Below, one piece after another: positions 9,302-17,610 of a stretch of DNA of 44,033 bases. The stretch lies in NCBI GenBank assembly GCA_015295945.1, contig DVED01000196.1, positions 1 through 44,033 on the forward strand. The letters run 5' to 3'. A model generated the notes under the pieces. The model worked only from the letters and a program-made list of their open reading frames with translations, was not told where the DNA came from and made no database searches. The translations under genes and the position numbers were made by a program. How positions within the stretch are numbered: position 1 is the first letter of the stretch; the number at the start of each line of letters is the position of its first letter. The stretch is from Oscillatoriales cyanobacterium M59_W2019_021. GTDB lineage: Bacteria; Cyanobacteriota; Cyanobacteriia; Cyanobacteriales; Geitlerinemataceae.

Positions 9302-9587
9302 TGCGAGCCTACTTTATATTTCTTTACAAGAGTTGGCAACGACGATTACATTGTGACACAGGAATTGACTCGAAGTCCCTCCGTCATTCCTCGGATTGTG
9401 TTTTGTAATTTTGTCTTTACAATCAGACGTGGGTTGCCACTTTCGATCAAACGGCGTTTTTCGGGATTTGCCAGTCTCGCGATCTTTCGAGAATTCGGTT
9501 ACCGCCATCGGACTCGCAGGCGAACGATCGGACCCTCCGAACCCATCGGGCAATGTGTGGGGAACCTGGGGCTGCCTCGGACTCGAA

Positions 9588-9956
9588 TTAGTAGGTTTTC
9601 GATTGGGAAGTCGAAATCGAAGCGGCATTACAATACGGGGCGATCGCTTCGTTCAGAGCCAATCGCAGGGCATCCCGTCCGTGGAAGCCTTCCAAACGCT
9701 GCACCACTCGATCGCCATCGAATAAAATCAAAGTCGGCAGGGTGGTCAGGCGATACCGCGTTGCTAGCTTGAGACTATCGTCGGCGTTGATCCCCACCAC
9801 TTTAACTCGAGCGCCCGATTCGGTTCCAAACCGATCAAGTAGGGGATTAATCATCCGGCACAATCCGCACCAAGGCGCCCAAAAATGCACGAGAACGGGT
9901 GTAGTTGCGTGAAAAACTTCTCGATCGAAACTTTGTTCGTTAATCGAAGCTATCAT
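9588..9956 (-). CDS. Thioredoxin-family protein with WCGLC active site
   Basis: A 122-residue protein with one thioredoxin fold and no signal peptide, hence cytoplasmic. The redox site at residues 29-33 is WCGLC instead of the classical WCGPC: the proline between the cysteines is leucine, which normally shifts the redox potential and the pKa of the first cysteine. The cis-proline loop is intact (TTLPTLILF, P74), as is the FWAPWC strand. About 15 residues rich in Ser/Thr extend past the usual end. It should reduce disulfides in targets using a thioredoxin reductase. It may belong to one of the non-m/x cyanobacterial thioredoxin classes, but I cannot place it from sequence alone. It is a single gene between ndhF and the NnrU-like gene, all on the minus strand but with gaps. 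Confidence 0.85.
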   Translation of the reverse strand: MIASINEQSFDREVFHATTPVLVHFWAPWCGLCRMINPLLDRFGTESGARVKVVGINADDSLKLATRYRLTTLPTLILFDGDRVVQRLEGFHGRDALRLALNEAIAPYCNAASISTSQSKTY

Positions 9957-10003
9957 AATCTGTCAAATGCTTAATTAAAGTTTTGTATCTATCTGGGATC
10001 ATG

Positions 10004-10717
10004 CTACCAGGCTACGTTCCCGGTCGCACGGATCAACCACGGATGCGCCCACCAAAATCCGAAGACGAAAACCAGGACGCCTAAGTATGCCGGACGGAGA
10101 AACTCCTGCCACACAAGGGTTTGCTTCCCTTGGAGAATCGCCAAAAACGGCACGATCGAAGTTCGAGATTTCAAGGTTTCAAAAGATTCGCCGAATCGCT
10201 TCGCCAAACGGCGATCCCCGTGCCACACTCCGAAGATATGGTGCAAGATCAATCCCGCAGAAGTCACCACCATAAAACTCGTCCCCAACCACAAGGTGTG
10301 GGCAACGCACCAAATAATTTGTCCCACCATCTGCGGGTGGCGGCACACCCGGATGATTCCGGTTTCGTGGAGGTAAACTTGCGGTTTGGCAACGGCGGCA
10401 ACTTCCAACAGGTTGAAGGTGGACGGATACAGAAACAGAAACGAGACGAACGACAGCCCCCAAACAATGGGTTTGACCGCCGGAACCCCTTGCACCATCC
10501 ACAGTTGCGCCCCATCGTAACGATGGTTGAAAAAGTAAATAATCAAGATCGTCGCCAGGGGCAAACTCACCAAGGCAAAGAGGACTCGATACGCCCTCGC
10601 ACCGATTTTTTCCTCCCCCCAGGGACGCAACGCTGCCAACCCGCTATGGGCGACGGCGAATCCGAACAACAAACCCAGCATGATGAAGTGACTGGGTGTC
10701 AGCCAATTGTAGAACAT
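10004..10717 (-). CDS. NnrU / Z-ISO-like membrane protein (possible 15-cis-zeta-carotene isomerase)
   Basis: About 237 residues from the ATG at 10717; a TTG nine bases upstream is less likely. It has 6-7 transmembrane helices. Family features are LFGFAVAHSGLAALRP near the start and the conserved HETGIIRVCRHPQMVGQIIW and LHHIFGVWHGDRRLAKRFG segments, whose histidines match the haem-ligand region of NnrU/Z-ISO. Plant Z-ISO is a haem enzyme converting 9,15,9'-tri-cis to 9,9'-di-cis zeta-carotene, and the Synechocystis homologue has been reported to do the same, so a carotenoid role is a reasonable inference; NnrU itself was named from denitrifiers. It is divergent from petH. Confidence 0.75.
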   Translation of the reverse strand: MFYNWLTPSHFIMLGLLFGFAVAHSGLAALRPWGEEKIGARAYRVLFALVSLPLATILIIYFFNHRYDGAQLWMVQGVPAVKPIVWGLSFVSFLFLYPSTFNLLEVAAVAKPQVYLHETGIIRVCRHPQMVGQIIWCVAHTLWLGTSFMVVTSAGLILHHIFGVWHGDRRLAKRFGESFETLKSRTSIVPFLAILQGKQTLVWQEFLRPAYLGVLVFVFGFWWAHPWLIRATGNVAW

Positions 10718-12387
<1,670 letters not shown>

Positions 12388-12451
12388 TGCCTCGGGTGAG
12401 GTCTGGGTTTTCCAGACTTCAGGCGAGCCGACGATCGATCTCAGACTGAGA

Positions 12452-12487
12452 AGGGCGGGCAAGATCTTGCCTGCCCTCTCTCTTTTT
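12452..12487 (+). terminator. petH terminator
   Basis: A 13-bp stem, AGGGCGGGCAAGA with TCTTGCCTGCCCT (one G-T pair), at 12452-12477, followed by TTTTT at 12483-12487. Confidence 0.8.
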
Positions 12488-12710
12488 AATTCTTTTAAAT
12501 TTTTGTTAAGGAATTCTAAACGTTTGAGAAACGGGGGATCTTTCGATCTATTATCTAGAATAATTACTATTAAAGAATAAAGATTAGCTGACGCTAACCT
12601 TGAGTGTTGGGTGTTTTATTCCAGTCAAAATTCTCTTTTGAGGGGTATTTTATCCCAGTTTGGCTTCAAAACTGCGATCAAGACCCCGAACGCTTAGTTT
12701 TATCCTTCTT

Positions 12711-12735
12711 TTATTATTGATAATTAATATTATTT
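12711..12735. promoter_or_regulatory. Possible Fur-type operator before the feo cluster
   Basis: TATTGATAATTAATATTA, within a very AT-rich tract 30-50 bases before the GTPase gene, resembles the GATAAT-type repeats of Fur boxes. The match is loose and made by eye; it is suggested mainly because the genes behind it are ferrous-iron uptake genes. The rest of 12488-12763 is AT-rich leader with no gene seen. A clear ribosome site (GAGGAGAT, 12748-12755) precedes the ATG. Confidence 0.3.
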
Positions 12736-12763
12736 ACCTTAACTTTTGAGGAGATGTATTTAG

Positions 12764-13384
12764 ATGGACTGTCATCAATGTCATCGTTGCGATTCGTCAC
12801 CGTCATCTCGCTCTTGGTGGCGGCGGTGGCGTCCCGCGCCCTTGGAATCGCAATTGCGATCGAGCGAAGCGCAAATTGCCTTAGTGGGAATGCCCAATGT
12901 CGGTAAAAGCGTGTTGTTTCACGCCCTCACTGGGGTTTACGTCACCGTTTCCAACTATCCGGGGACGACGGTCGAAGTCAGTCGGGGACTGATGTGGGTG
13001 GGCGATCGCGCCATCACAGCGATCGATACGCCGGGAATGTACTCGGCGATCCCGATGAGCGAGGAAGAGAGAGTCGCTCGCGATGTACTGATGTCGGAGC
13101 CTCTGGCGGCAGTGGTTCACGTCGTCGATGCCAAAAATTTGGGGCGGATGCTGCCGCTCGCGTTTCAGTTAATTGAGGCGGGACTGCCAGTTATCTTGGC
13201 GGCGAACATGATGGACGAAGCGCACCGTTTGGGGTTGGACTTGCGAACCGAGATTTTAGCGCAAGAGTTGGGCATTCCGGTCATTCCCATGGCAGCCGCT
13301 TTAAATCAAGGGATCGAAGAATTGCGATCGGCGATCGCCCAGAAGATACCCGCACCGTCGCCGGTTACCGCATCCGCCGTTTGA
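12764..13384 (+). CDS. feoB: FeoB GTPase domain as a separate protein (split FeoB, N-terminal part)
   Basis: A 206-residue soluble GTPase. G1 is GMPNVGKS (42-49), the G2 threonines are in NYPGTTVE (64-71), G3 is DTPG (88-91) and G4 is the FeoB-type NMMD (148-151). This is the regulatory G domain of the ferrous-iron transporter FeoB, but the protein stops before any membrane helix. The first nine residues contain three cysteines spaced C-x2-C-x2-C (C3, C6, C9) within a His-rich tip, a possible metal-sensing or cluster site not part of the standard G domain (inference). GAGGAG lies 8 bases upstream of the ATG. The membrane half starts 11 bases after the stop, so the two are co-translated and presumably assemble at the plasma membrane. 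Confidence 0.85.
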   Translation: MDCHQCHRCDSSPSSRSWWRRWRPAPLESQLRSSEAQIALVGMPNVGKSVLFHALTGVYVTVSNYPGTTVEVSRGLMWVGDRAITAIDTPGMYSAIPMSEEERVARDVLMSEPLAAVVHVVDAKNLGRMLPLAFQLIEAGLPVILAANMMDEAHRLGLDLRTEILAQELGIPVIPMAAALNQGIEELRSAIAQKIPAPSPVTASAV

Positions 13385-13395
13385 GGAGAAAGACG

Positions 13396-14856
13396 ATGAA
13401 TCCAGTGGTTTATCCCGAACCCATCGAGGCGGCGATCGCTCGCTTAGAGGCTTGGTTGCGAGATCTCGGCGATCGCCATCCTTTCCCTGGTTACACCCTT
13501 TCTCCCCGCAGTTTGGTGCTATTGCTCCTGCAAAAAGATCCGGCACTGTGGGAGCAATTGCAACGCGATGAGGAACAATGTCGCGAGGTGGAAATCGAGA
13601 TTGCCGTCGCCCAAAATCAACTCCACCAGCCTTTAGAATTGGCGATCGCCCAAACTCGACACCAACAAGCTCGGATGCTGGAACGAGTGGCGTTGCAGCA
13701 ACCCAAATCGGGCACCCAACCCTGGGCGGAAACCCTGCACCAAATTACCGTCAATCCCATTACCGGATTTCCGATTTTAGTGGTGATTTTGTACCTCGGG
13801 GTGTATAAATTCGTGGGAGAATTTGGCGCGGGAGAACTGGTCGATCGCATTGAAAGTTTTTTTGAAGGGCAAATCAATCCCGTCGTCGATCGCTTCGTCG
13901 CCCAAACCATTCCCTGGGAACCCATTCAAGATCTGATCGGTAACGAATACGGCATCATTACCTTGGGAATTCGATATGCCACGGCAATCGTGTTACCTGT
14001 CGTCGCCACGTATTTCCTGATGTTTTCGCTATTGGAAGATAGCGGGTATTTGCCGCGATTGTCGTTAATGCTCGATCGCCTCTTTAAATGGATCGGGTTG
14101 TCCGGTCGCGCGGTCATTCCCATGGTTTTGGGGTTGGGATGCGATACCATGGCGACGATCGTCACCCGCACCCTCGAAACCAAACGCGAGCGGTTAATTG
14201 CTACCTTTTTACTCTCGTTAGCTGTTCCCTGTGCGGCGCAGTGGGGGGTGATTTTAGGACTGCTGGCGCAGAAACCGGCAGCATTAATCTTTTGGGGTGG
14301 CTTTATAACTGCAATATTTTTGGGAGTTGGCTATCTCACCGCCAAATTTTTGCCCGGTGCGTCCGGCGGATTTTATATGGAAATTCCCCCATTGCGCCTG
14401 CCGAAAATTCGGAATATCTTAACGAAAACTTGGGTGCGGGTGAAGTGGTACTTTTGGGAAGTGTTGCCGCTCTTTATTTGGGCGTCAGTTTTCATTTGGT
14501 TCGGGCGATTGACAGGGATATTCGATCTAATTATTCGGGCGATCGAACCATTAACTTTAGCTTTGGGAATGCCAAAAGAATCCGCGCCCATTTTTCTCTA
14601 TGGCTTTTTCCGACGAGATTACGGCGCGGCGGGACTGTTCGATCTCCAGCAACAAAACCTCCTGACCGGAAATCAATTGGTGGTGGCAGCGATCGTCCTG
14701 ACGCTCTTTCTCCCTTGTGTCGCTCAACTGCAAATGATCGTTAAAGAACGAGGGATGAAAATAGCGATGGCAATGGTACTCTTTATTTTCCCATTTGCAT
14801 TCCTGACTGGATTTATCGTCAATTTCGGTTTGACTCAATTGGGAATCAATTTTTAA
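13396..14856 (+). CDS. feoB: FeoB membrane domain as a separate protein (split FeoB, C-terminal part)
   Basis: A 486-residue protein with about 115 soluble residues (helical, charged) followed by membrane helices carrying the two Gate (nucleoside-recognition) modules of FeoB. The ATG at 13396 follows GAGGAGAA at proper spacing; the frame is open a little further upstream. In FeoB the first Gate normally carries GxGCNVPA; here the equivalent is GLGCDTMAT, which keeps the cysteine but changes the Asn-Val-Pro. Other polar helices are VPCAAQW and LPCVAQL, each with a conserved Pro-Cys. It should form the Fe(II) pathway in the plasma membrane, controlled by the adjacent GTPase. The altered motif leaves open another divalent metal. 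feoA follows after 141 bases. Confidence 0.8.
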   Translation: MNPVVYPEPIEAAIARLEAWLRDLGDRHPFPGYTLSPRSLVLLLLQKDPALWEQLQRDEEQCREVEIEIAVAQNQLHQPLELAIAQTRHQQARMLERVALQQPKSGTQPWAETLHQITVNPITGFPILVVILYLGVYKFVGEFGAGELVDRIESFFEGQINPVVDRFVAQTIPWEPIQDLIGNEYGIITLGIRYATAIVLPVVATYFLMFSLLEDSGYLPRLSLMLDRLFKWIGLSGRAVIPMVLGLGCDTMATIVTRTLETKRERLIATFLLSLAVPCAAQWGVILGLLAQKPAALIFWGGFITAIFLGVGYLTAKFLPGASGGFYMEIPPLRLPKIRNILTKTWVRVKWYFWEVLPLFIWASVFIWFGRLTGIFDLIIRAIEPLTLALGMPKESAPIFLYGFFRRDYGAAGLFDLQQQNLLTGNQLVVAAIVLTLFLPCVAQLQMIVKERGMKIAMAMVLFIFPFAFLTGFIVNFGLTQLGINF

Positions 14857-14997
14857 GCATTGGGAAACGACGGAAAGCTTTTGGTCATGTCTCTAAACTT
14901 GAGGAGAAGTAAACCGAACCGAACCCAAATTACAACCCTCGATCGGCTCCCGATCTCATGATTCACTTTAGCTGTGTTTAGACTACCGAATCGGACT

Positions 14998-15213
14998 ATG
15001 AATGTTCTCTCTACTATTGAAATCGGTCAACCTAAAACCATCGTCGGTTATCACACCCAAGATGCAACCCTCCTGAGAAAACTGGTAACACTCGGCATGA
15101 TGCCTGGGATTGAAATTATTCTCGAACAACGATTTCCCTCTTACATTATCAAGTTGGGACACACGCGAACGTCGATCGATCGAGAAACGGCAGAAAGTAT
15201 TTTCGTGCAATAG
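14998..15213 (+). CDS. feoA: FeoA-type SH3-like protein
   Basis: A 71-residue protein starting at the ATG at 14998; a GTG 24 bases upstream is possible. It is a single FeoA fold: small beta-barrel with the family's LRKLVTLGMMPGIEI segment and a closing IDRETAESIFV strand. FeoA is a cytoplasmic helper that binds FeoB and is needed for full ferrous-iron uptake. Its place immediately after the two feoB halves, on the same strand, confirms the identity of the cluster. The usual order is feoA first; here it is last, which is one more difference from the common feoAB layout. Confidence 0.8.
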   Translation: MNVLSTIEIGQPKTIVGYHTQDATLLRKLVTLGMMPGIEIILEQRFPSYIIKLGHTRTSIDRETAESIFVQ

Positions 15214-15243
15214 CCACTCATCGACGTCTCTAGGACACATAAC

Positions 15244-15303
15244 TGGTTGCGGTAAAGGAATTGTGTGTATGTAGCAGATGATTTCGATGTCAATTTATTT
15301 TGA
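15244..15303 (+). pseudogene. Scar of a second antitoxin-PIN toxin module
   Basis: Bases 15244-15289 match the antitoxin gene at 15964-16010 (GGTTGCGGTAAAGGAATTGT ... TTCGATG) with a few changes and one 1-base length difference. The match then switches to the last codons of the PIN toxin gene (GATGTCAATTTATT.TGA, compare 16406-16424). The junction falls at CGATG, present in both genes, so an internal deletion between the two copies of this 5-base sequence would produce it. The result is a non-coding remnant of a duplicate of the module now at 15826-16424. Confidence 0.75.
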
Positions 15304-15341
15304 GCGATCGCACGACAGATCGTAGGCACGTCGAGTAATTT

Positions 15342-15435
15342 GTAGGGTATGTCGATCGAGCGAGAAACGCACCAATGGGTTATTGGAATTTCCCAAACTC
15401 CCAAAACGGTGCGTTTCGTTCTCAACACATCCTAC
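15342..15435. repeat. MITE-like inverted-repeat element
   Basis: The left arm (15342-15373, starting GTAGGGTATGTCGA and ending GAAACGCACC) and right arm (15408-15435, starting GGTGCGTTTCG and ending CACATCCTAC) are imperfect inverted repeats of about 30 bases around a 34-base centre. GTAGG...ACGCACC palindromes are a widespread cyanobacterial non-coding repeat type. It and its flanks (15311-15449) lie between two copies of AGCGATCG (15303-15310 and 15450-15457), which could be a target duplication, though this octamer is common here. No transposase is present. With the scar at 15244 it fills most of 15214-15543. Confidence 0.65.
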
Positions 15436-15543
15436 AACCTCTATTTTATAGCGATCGTCGGGTGTGTCGATCAATGCCAAACTTCAAATTATCCAAACGA
15501 CAACTGATATAATAAAATAATAAAATGCGTTTTCTCTGGCAAC

Positions 15544-15798
15544 ATGGACATTCGAGAACGTTTGGAAAGTCTCAATATTGTTCGCTCCGATCCAGAAATT
15601 ATGAGTGGTGCATTGGTCTTTGTGGGAACGCGAGTTCCGTTGCAGACTTTTTTCGATTATCTAGAAGGAGATGACGGGTTAACTGAATTCCTGGAAGATT
15701 TTCCTCATTTGCAGGCTTCGGCATTGCGCGTTTTGGAGGCGATCGCCAAGGTCATGTTAAAGCGAGATCGAGAAATCGGTGTATATTCTGCTGGATGA
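15544..15798 (+). CDS. DUF433 antitoxin-like protein (orphan)
   Basis: An 84-residue protein of the DUF433 family, a winged-helix fold usually encoded just before a PIN-like DUF5615 toxin gene. The family pattern IVRSDPEIMSGALVFVGTRVP, then FFDYLEGDDGLTEFLEDFP, is complete, so the chain is full length. The expected DUF5615 partner is absent: the next gene, 27 bases downstream, belongs to a different antitoxin family and is already paired with a PIN toxin. It may therefore be an orphan antitoxin left after loss of its toxin, or it may control a distant partner. DNA binding and autoregulation are typical of the family but not shown here. Confidence 0.75.
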   Translation: MDIRERLESLNIVRSDPEIMSGALVFVGTRVPLQTFFDYLEGDDGLTEFLEDFPHLQASALRVLEAIAKVMLKRDREIGVYSAG

Positions 15799-15825
15799 AA
15801 CTCTTGGCAAATCGGGAAGGAATAA

Positions 15826-16044
15826 ATGATGAATATTGAAGCAATTAAATTAGACTTAATTCAATGGATTTTGTCGCTAACCGATCGGGCAACGTTTCAA
15901 GAAATTCAAAAACTAAAAGAACGGCAATCCAAACGTAATATCGCGTACAAACCTCGTCAGTTTGGTTGCGGTAAAGGAATTGTAATGTATGTAGCCGATG
16001 ACTTCGATGAAACGCCACCTGGATTTGAAGAATATATGCTGTAA
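15826..16044 (+). CDS. DUF2281-like antitoxin
   Basis: A 72-residue acidic protein. The N-terminal half is helical (IEAIKLDLIQWILSLTDRATFQEIQKLKE), a pattern common in small cyanobacterial antitoxins of the DUF2281 type. The C-terminal tail (VADDFDETPPGFEEYML) is acidic and would wrap into the toxin active site. AAGGAATAA precedes the ATG; a second ATG follows directly and could also serve. Its TAA overlaps the toxin ATG by one base, the translational coupling usual for toxin-antitoxin pairs. It should neutralise the PIN ribonuclease encoded next and repress the operon. Part of a second copy of the gene survives at 15244-15289. Confidence 0.75.
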   Translation: MMNIEAIKLDLIQWILSLTDRATFQEIQKLKERQSKRNIAYKPRQFGCGKGIVMYVADDFDETPPGFEEYML

Positions 16045-16424
16045 TGAAGTATTTAATTGACACCCACATTTTAATTTGGTTTCTAGAAGGTGACAAGCAG
16101 CTATCAACAGAAATAAGCGCTTTGATCGAAAATTCTCAAAATGAGGTTTACATCAGCCAAGCTAGCTTGTGGGAAATGGCGATTAAGATCGGTATTGGCA
16201 AGTTACGATTGTCGATTTCTCTGTCGGAACTGGAGCAATTTTTGATGGGTCATCAGTTTCAGATTTTGCCGATCAACTTTCCACATTATGAGGAATTACA
16301 AAATTTAGCATTCCACCATCAAGATCCATTCGATCGAATGATTATTGCTCAAGCCAAAGTTGAAAATTTGATTCTCATCACTCACGATCGACGCTTTCAA
16401 ATGTACGATGTCAATTTATTCTGA
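16044..16424 (+). CDS. PIN-domain toxin (VapC-type ribonuclease)
   Basis: A 126-residue protein that is a complete PIN domain. The acidic residues that bind the catalytic metal are present: D6 in LIDTHILIW, E44 in SLWEMAIK, D97 in QDPFDRMIIAQA and D115 in ITHDRRF. PIN toxins cleave tRNA, rRNA or mRNA with Mg2+ or Mn2+ and stop growth when the antitoxin is lost. The subfamily with TDHxxxWxL-like N-termini and xxDPFDRxIIAQA is common in cyanobacteria. The gene overlaps its antitoxin by one base and is not expected to have its own promoter. All catalytic residues are intact, so it should be active. Confidence 0.88.
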   Translation: MKYLIDTHILIWFLEGDKQLSTEISALIENSQNEVYISQASLWEMAIKIGIGKLRLSISLSELEQFLMGHQFQILPINFPHYEELQNLAFHHQDPFDRMIIAQAKVENLILITHDRRFQMYDVNLF

Positions 16425-16471
16425 TCGATCGTCGGGTGGGTCGACCGACCCCAAACCCCAAACTCCCAAAA

Positions 16472-16744
16472 TTACAACCACCAAATCATAAAAACGATCG
16501 CCAAACCCACGCAGAAATAAAACCACAGGGGAATTTTGGACGATTTCCGTCGGGTAAGGTTCGAGATCTCGGTGTCGCATTGCTCGACCATATGAGCGAG
16601 TTTGAGTTTTTCAAACATTTGTTTGGCGTGTTGGTAGGATTGTATTGCGTCGGGATATTTTTTGAGTTTGGCAAGAGCAATTGCTTGGTTAAATAGGGAA
16701 AGCGCTTCGCCATGACGATCTCCAATTTGCTGGGCAATTTCCAT
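16472..16744 (-). pseudogene. TPR-protein fragment with C-terminal membrane anchor (5' truncated)
   Basis: Ninety codons encoding one and a half tetratricopeptide repeats (GDRHGEALSLFNQAIALAKLKKYPDA and QSYQHAKQMFEKL), then a basic linker and a terminal hydrophobic helix (IPLWFYFCVGLAIVFMIWWL). The repeat style is that of large cyanobacterial NB-ARC or CHAT-linked TPR proteins. The frame stays open upstream of the ATG as FFYLKSMEIAQQIGDRHGE, which reads as further repeat sequence, until a TGA about 36 bases upstream. No ribosome site precedes the ATG. I therefore read it as the surviving 3' end of a longer gene, though expression of the short anchored form cannot be excluded. A small unknown gene lies immediately upstream on the same strand. 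Confidence 0.6.
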
Positions 16745-16790
16745 AGATTTTAGATAAAAGAAGGGTAATGCCTGCCCTCATCCCCCAATA

Positions 16791-17198
16791 CTACGACTTA
16801 TCCCCAAAGACGACATCGCCGCCACCCGTATTTTTCAATTCCCCGACGGCGTTCATTTTGCTGTTATCCTTGACTTCAAAGTGCATCGAGGTTTGCGTCT
16901 GGGTTTGGTTCTGCGTCAGATTGATAATCTGCTGCGCCAACTGCTGCACTTCCCCGGCAAAGTCGTCATCCTGGATCATCTCCGCATCCACGATCGTCGT
17001 CAGCTTCTGGATCGCCTGTGGGTCGCGGGTTTCCTCGATTTGGGCGATCGTTTCTTCCACCTTTTTCCGCCCTGCAAACCGACTCTTAATCGCGTCCCAC
17101 AGCTTCTCCGTCAGCGTTTCGCCGCTTTTGCCTGCCATTCCCTCCAAAAACTTCACTGCCAAAGACACCACGGTCACGGCTGTTGCTGGATCGGTCAT
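16791..17198 (-). CDS. Unknown small protein of the type linked to TPR/STAND proteins
   Basis: 135 residues from the ATG at 17198, chosen because AGGAGG lies 4 bases before it; an upstream start at 17231 is not needed. The N-terminal part is alpha-helical and acidic (TDPATAVTVVSLAVKFLEGM), the middle is a helical DDDFAGEVQQLAQQIINLTQNQ segment, and the tail is Thr/Gln/Asn-rich, ending NTGGGDVVFGDKS. Such GGDxxxGDK tails are common in cyanobacterial proteins next to NTPase and TPR genes, and in effector-associated small domains. I do not recognise a named family and assign no function. Its downstream neighbour is the TPR fragment, so both may be left from one regulatory locus. Confidence 0.65.
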   Translation of the reverse strand: MTDPATAVTVVSLAVKFLEGMAGKSGETLTEKLWDAIKSRFAGRKKVEETIAQIEETRDPQAIQKLTTIVDAEMIQDDDFAGEVQQLAQQIINLTQNQTQTQTSMHFEVKDNSKMNAVGELKNTGGGDVVFGDKS

Positions 17199-17545
17199 AT
17201 GTCCTCCTAAATTACGATCGCGTTTCTGCAAACAAACGGTTTAGGAGTTATGCACTTCAAACTCTAAGATCCGGTCAGGGCAGGTTTTGTAGCCAATTCG
17301 GGTCACAATCCAACCTCCGGCTAAACCCGCCCCTACAAGGTTTTGGGCTTCAACTGCGTAACTCCTACGGTTGTTGCTCGTCATCAATAAACAAGCTCAC
17401 TCGAACCCAATCCGTACCGTTTTTCTTGTTATAGCGCGATCGCGCAGCGAACTTCGCTGGGCTGGGAATAGGTAATATGGTTTTTAACAAAAATTTGGGT
17501 TTAAAGTCCCGTCTTTCTAGGACGGCTTTATATCTAATGCGCAAT
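17199..17545. other. Intergenic spacer with an IS605-end-like hairpin
   Basis: No gene found. CCGTC...GACGG with outer AAAG/CTTT (about 17501-17531) forms a hairpin of the kind seen at ends of IS200/IS605 elements and in scattered cyanobacterial palindromes. CAGCGAA/TTCGCTG at about 17445-17459 is a second, shorter one. No transposase or TnpB remains. Confidence 0.4.
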
Positions 17546-17584
17546 AAAAAATCGAGTTTGCTTTCATCGCAAACTCGATTTTTT
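17546..17584 (-). terminator. Bidirectional terminator after the holin-like gene
   Basis: A sixteen-base arm ending ATCGAGTTTGC (17546-17561) pairs with GCAAACTCGAT and its T-run (17569-17584) around a 7-base loop. The A and T tracts at both sides allow action on both strands. It closes the minus-strand cluster 17611-19022. Confidence 0.8.
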
Positions 17585-17610
17585 TGGAGAGACTCAATGT
17601 AGAGTTTTAA

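Noticed and set aside
12488-12763. Metal riboswitch in the feo leader
   Set aside because: No recognisable conserved core (for example of the yybP-ykoY or NiCo type) could be seen by eye; the tract is mainly AT-rich.
17501-17531. Intact IS200/IS605 element
   Set aside because: Only an end-like hairpin is present, with no tnpA or tnpB reading frame.
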